From Caenimonas soli (GTDB lineage Bacteria > Pseudomonadota > Gammaproteobacteria > Burkholderiales > Burkholderiaceae_C), in the NCBI RefSeq assembly GCF_013155545.1, contig NZ_JABJVV010000016.1, forward strand, positions 62,001-126,000: 64,000 bases of DNA, read 5' to 3'. Positions 62,528-64,000 of the stretch are shown here, in pieces; positions within the stretch are counted from its first letter, which is position 1; the number at the start of each line of letters is the position of its first letter. The notes beneath the pieces are model-generated. The model had not been told where the DNA came from. It searched no databases and saw nothing but the letters and a program-made list of their open reading frames with translations. A program made the position numbers and the translations under genes.

Positions 62528-63451
62528 TCAGGCGGCCAGCGCGAGCTGTCCGGCCGGCAGCAGCGGCGCAATCGTCCGGCGCACGGCTGCCTGTTGCGCT
62601 GCGGTCGGCTGCAGCAGCGGCCCGCGCGGCCGCCCGACGGGCACGCCTTGCAGCGAAAGCGCGAACTTCGTGACGGCGACACGGTTGTCCGAATAGATTG
62701 CGTTCCACAGCCGCAGCAGGTCCTCATGGAGCTGCCGTGCGGCAACGTGGTTGCCGGCTTGGACCAGGTCCCACAGCCTGACCGCGGCGCCCGGCACAGC
62801 AGCCAGCAGCTGCGAGATCACGCCGTGCACGCCGAGCGCGAACGCCGGGTACAGCAGGGAATCGATGCCGGACAGGATGCGCTTTCCCGGCTGCGCGTCG
62901 GCGATCAGGTCGGCCAGCAACTTGAGGTCGCCCGCGCTCTGCTTGACGCCGATGACGCCCGGCACCTCCCGCATGATCCGCTGGAGCAGTGCCGGCGAGA
63001 GGTAGTTCCACGGGATCACGTTGTAGATCAGAAGCGGGGTGCCGACGGCGTCGTGGATCTCGCGGAAGTGGCGGACCATCGAATCGTCGTCGGTCTTGAA
63101 GATGTAGTGCGCCGGGGTGACCTGCAGTGCGGAAGGGCTGAACTCCGCCACGAGCTTTGCGCGGGCAATCGCTTCGCGCGTGCTGTTCACGATGATTCCG
63201 GGGATCAGCGGCACGCGCCCGTTCGCTTCCTCCGCGGCCACGGCCACGACGCGGCACAGGTCTTCGCGCGAGAAGGTGAATCCTTCGCCAGTGCTGCCGC
63301 CCGCAACGAAGCCATGAACACCTTGCTCGAGCATGTAGCGCACCTGCTGGCGCAGCGCGGCTCGGTCGATCTCTTCGTCCGCGTCGAAGGGTGTGACGAG
63401 GGGCGGCACGATGCCGCGAATCTGGTCGGCGGTGAACGGAATGGGGGGCAT
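62528..63451 (-). CDS. Dihydrodipicolinate synthase (DapA)/N-acetylneuraminate lyase-family aldolase
   Basis: A 307-residue TIM-barrel aldolase. Phosphate-like loop FVAGGSTGEGFTFSRED, the Tyr in LLIYNVIPWN, and the Schiff-base Lys in GVIGVKQSAGDL. The divergence from lysine-biosynthetic DapA (GSTGE for GTTGE, no Arg pattern at 138) favours a sugar-acid or keto-acid lyase, e.g. 2-keto-3-deoxy acids. 23 bp upstream of GH105. Confidence 0.9.
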   Translation of the reverse strand: MPPIPFTADQIRGIVPPLVTPFDADEEIDRAALRQQVRYMLEQGVHGFVAGGSTGEGFTFSREDLCRVVAVAAEEANGRVPLIPGIIVNSTREAIARAKLVAEFSPSALQVTPAHYIFKTDDDSMVRHFREIHDAVGTPLLIYNVIPWNYLSPALLQRIMREVPGVIGVKQSAGDLKLLADLIADAQPGKRILSGIDSLLYPAFALGVHGVISQLLAAVPGAAVRLWDLVQAGNHVAARQLHEDLLRLWNAIYSDNRVAVTKFALSLQGVPVGRPRGPLLQPTAAQQAAVRRTIAPLLPAGQLALAA

Positions 63452-63468
63452 GGGGTGTCCTGTGGTGG

Positions 63469-64000
63469 TTATTGAAGTCGGGCGCCAGTGAGGGCGACAG
63501 CACGCTTCCAGAAGTCGAGGTTGCCGCGCAGGAAGGCCGCGTACTGCGCCGGCGTGCCGCCGGTGGGCGTGAGGCCCAGGTCCGTGAAGCGGGCCTTCAC
63601 CGCCTCCTTCTGCAGGATGGCGTTGATTCGGTTGTTCAGCAGGTCGACGGCCGTGGCGGGCGCTCCCGCCGGCGCCATCAGGCCGAACCACGAACTGGTG
63701 TCTACCGTGCCGAAGCCGCCCTCCGCCATCGTCGGCGCGTCAGGCAGCAGCTGCGAGCGCTGCGGGCCTGTCACGGCGAGCGCGCGCAGGCCGCCGCTCT
63801 TAACCTGCGACAGGATTGTGGGCAGGTCGTTGAACATCATCGGGATGCGCCCGCTCAAGAGATCCGCCAGCGCGGCCGCGCCGCTCTTGTAGGGGACGTG
63901 GAGCAGTTTCGCGTTGGCCACCGACCCGAACAAGGCGCCAGCGACGTGCAGCGAGGTGTATTCGCCGGCCGATGCATATGCCATGTCGCCCTTGCTCCTG
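63469..64000 (-). CDS. Bug-family receptor, 3' part
   Basis: C-terminal ~176 residues of a Bug solute receptor: DMAYASAGEYTSLHVAGALF, LLHVPYKSGAAALADLLSGR, SWFGLMAPAGAPATAV and the usual end FLRGNLDFWKRAVALTGA. The frame runs off the window end, so the signal peptide and N-terminal lobe lie beyond it. It is 17 bp upstream of the DapA-family gene and is likely to import the acid that the aldolase and GH105 enzymes handle. Confidence 0.93.
   Translation of the reverse strand, partial: RSKGDMAYASAGEYTSLHVAGALFGSVANAKLLHVPYKSGAAALADLLSGRIPMMFNDLPTILSQVKSGGLRALAVTGPQRSQLLPDAPTMAEGGFGTVDTSSWFGLMAPAGAPATAVDLLNNRINAILQKEAVKARFTDLGLTPTGGTPAQYAAFLRGNLDFWKRAVALTGARLQ

Noticed and set aside
60486..62696. 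A 736-codon open frame across LysR and GH105 genes
   Set aside because: It overlaps two intact opposite-strand family members, and its translation has no recognisable fold.

Overview
The window looks like a chromosomal segment of a high-GC betaproteobacterium of the order Burkholderiales, most likely a Comamonadaceae relative (Ramlibacter/Variovorax-like). The inference rests on the many tripartite-tricarboxylate (Bug) solute receptors without membrane subunits nearby, the neighbourhood waaF / zinc-finger protein / ilvE / radA, the complete homoprotocatechuate (hpa) operon and the GC-rich codon use. No rRNA, tRNA, CRISPR array, transposase or phage gene was seen.

Region 1 (1-23.0 kb) is mostly core chromosome: the 3' end of an acyl-CoA synthetase, a decayed alcohol dehydrogenase, a hotdog thioesterase, a pyrF / LysR / Bug receptor / deacylase run, EamA and AmpG-type transporters, a BNR-repeat protein, an M48 peptidase, three tiny proteins that share a C-terminal motif, a second acyl-CoA synthetase, a Spy/CpxP-like protein with its two-component system and a clear terminator, an MFS/CMD pair opposite a LysR gene, and then waaF, ilvE and radA.

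Region 2 (23.0-33.1 kb) is the hpaR-G1-G2-E-D-F-H-I operon, which takes homoprotocatechuate (3,4-dihydroxyphenylacetate) to pyruvate and succinate semialdehyde. An AT-only palindrome lies just before hpaR. The operon runs on without real gaps into a class II aldolase, a ketopantoate reductase-like gene, an aroG-type DAHP synthase that carries an in-frame palindromic insertion, and an EamA exporter. hpaBC is not in the window.

Region 3 (33.1-45.25 kb) is an accessory catabolic island bounded on both sides by copies of one palindromic repeat. It has two Rieske oxygenases that are colinear through their metal sites, one ferredoxin-type reductase, a bacteriohemerythrin between pathway genes, an aldehyde dehydrogenase, an SDR, a 3-hydroxyisobutyrate-dehydrogenase-like enzyme, a carboxymuconolactone-decarboxylase-like protein, a metallo-beta-lactamase lactonase, an alpha/beta hydrolase, a Bug receptor and a LysR regulator. 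The substrate is unknown, but an aromatic acid or methoxylated aromatic is likely.

Region 4 (45.25-53 kb) is repeat-rich. It holds a duplicated 338-bp module that encodes a 62-residue protein, a cobalt-transport plus cobalt-type nitrile hydratase operon (cbtB-cbtA-nhase alpha-beta-activator), a periplasmic cupin, a TPR protein and truncated oxidoreductase remnants.

Region 5 (53-64 kb) has a theme of cyclic amides and D-amino acids (a Bug receptor, an M19-like enzyme, a D-glutamate-cyclase-like protein, RidA), but most of its other genes are decayed: 5-oxoprolinase, N-carbamoylase, D-aminoacylase, an Opp ATPase, a LysR and a Bug pseudogene. A GH105 / DapA-family / Bug group of probable sugar-acid catabolism closes the window.
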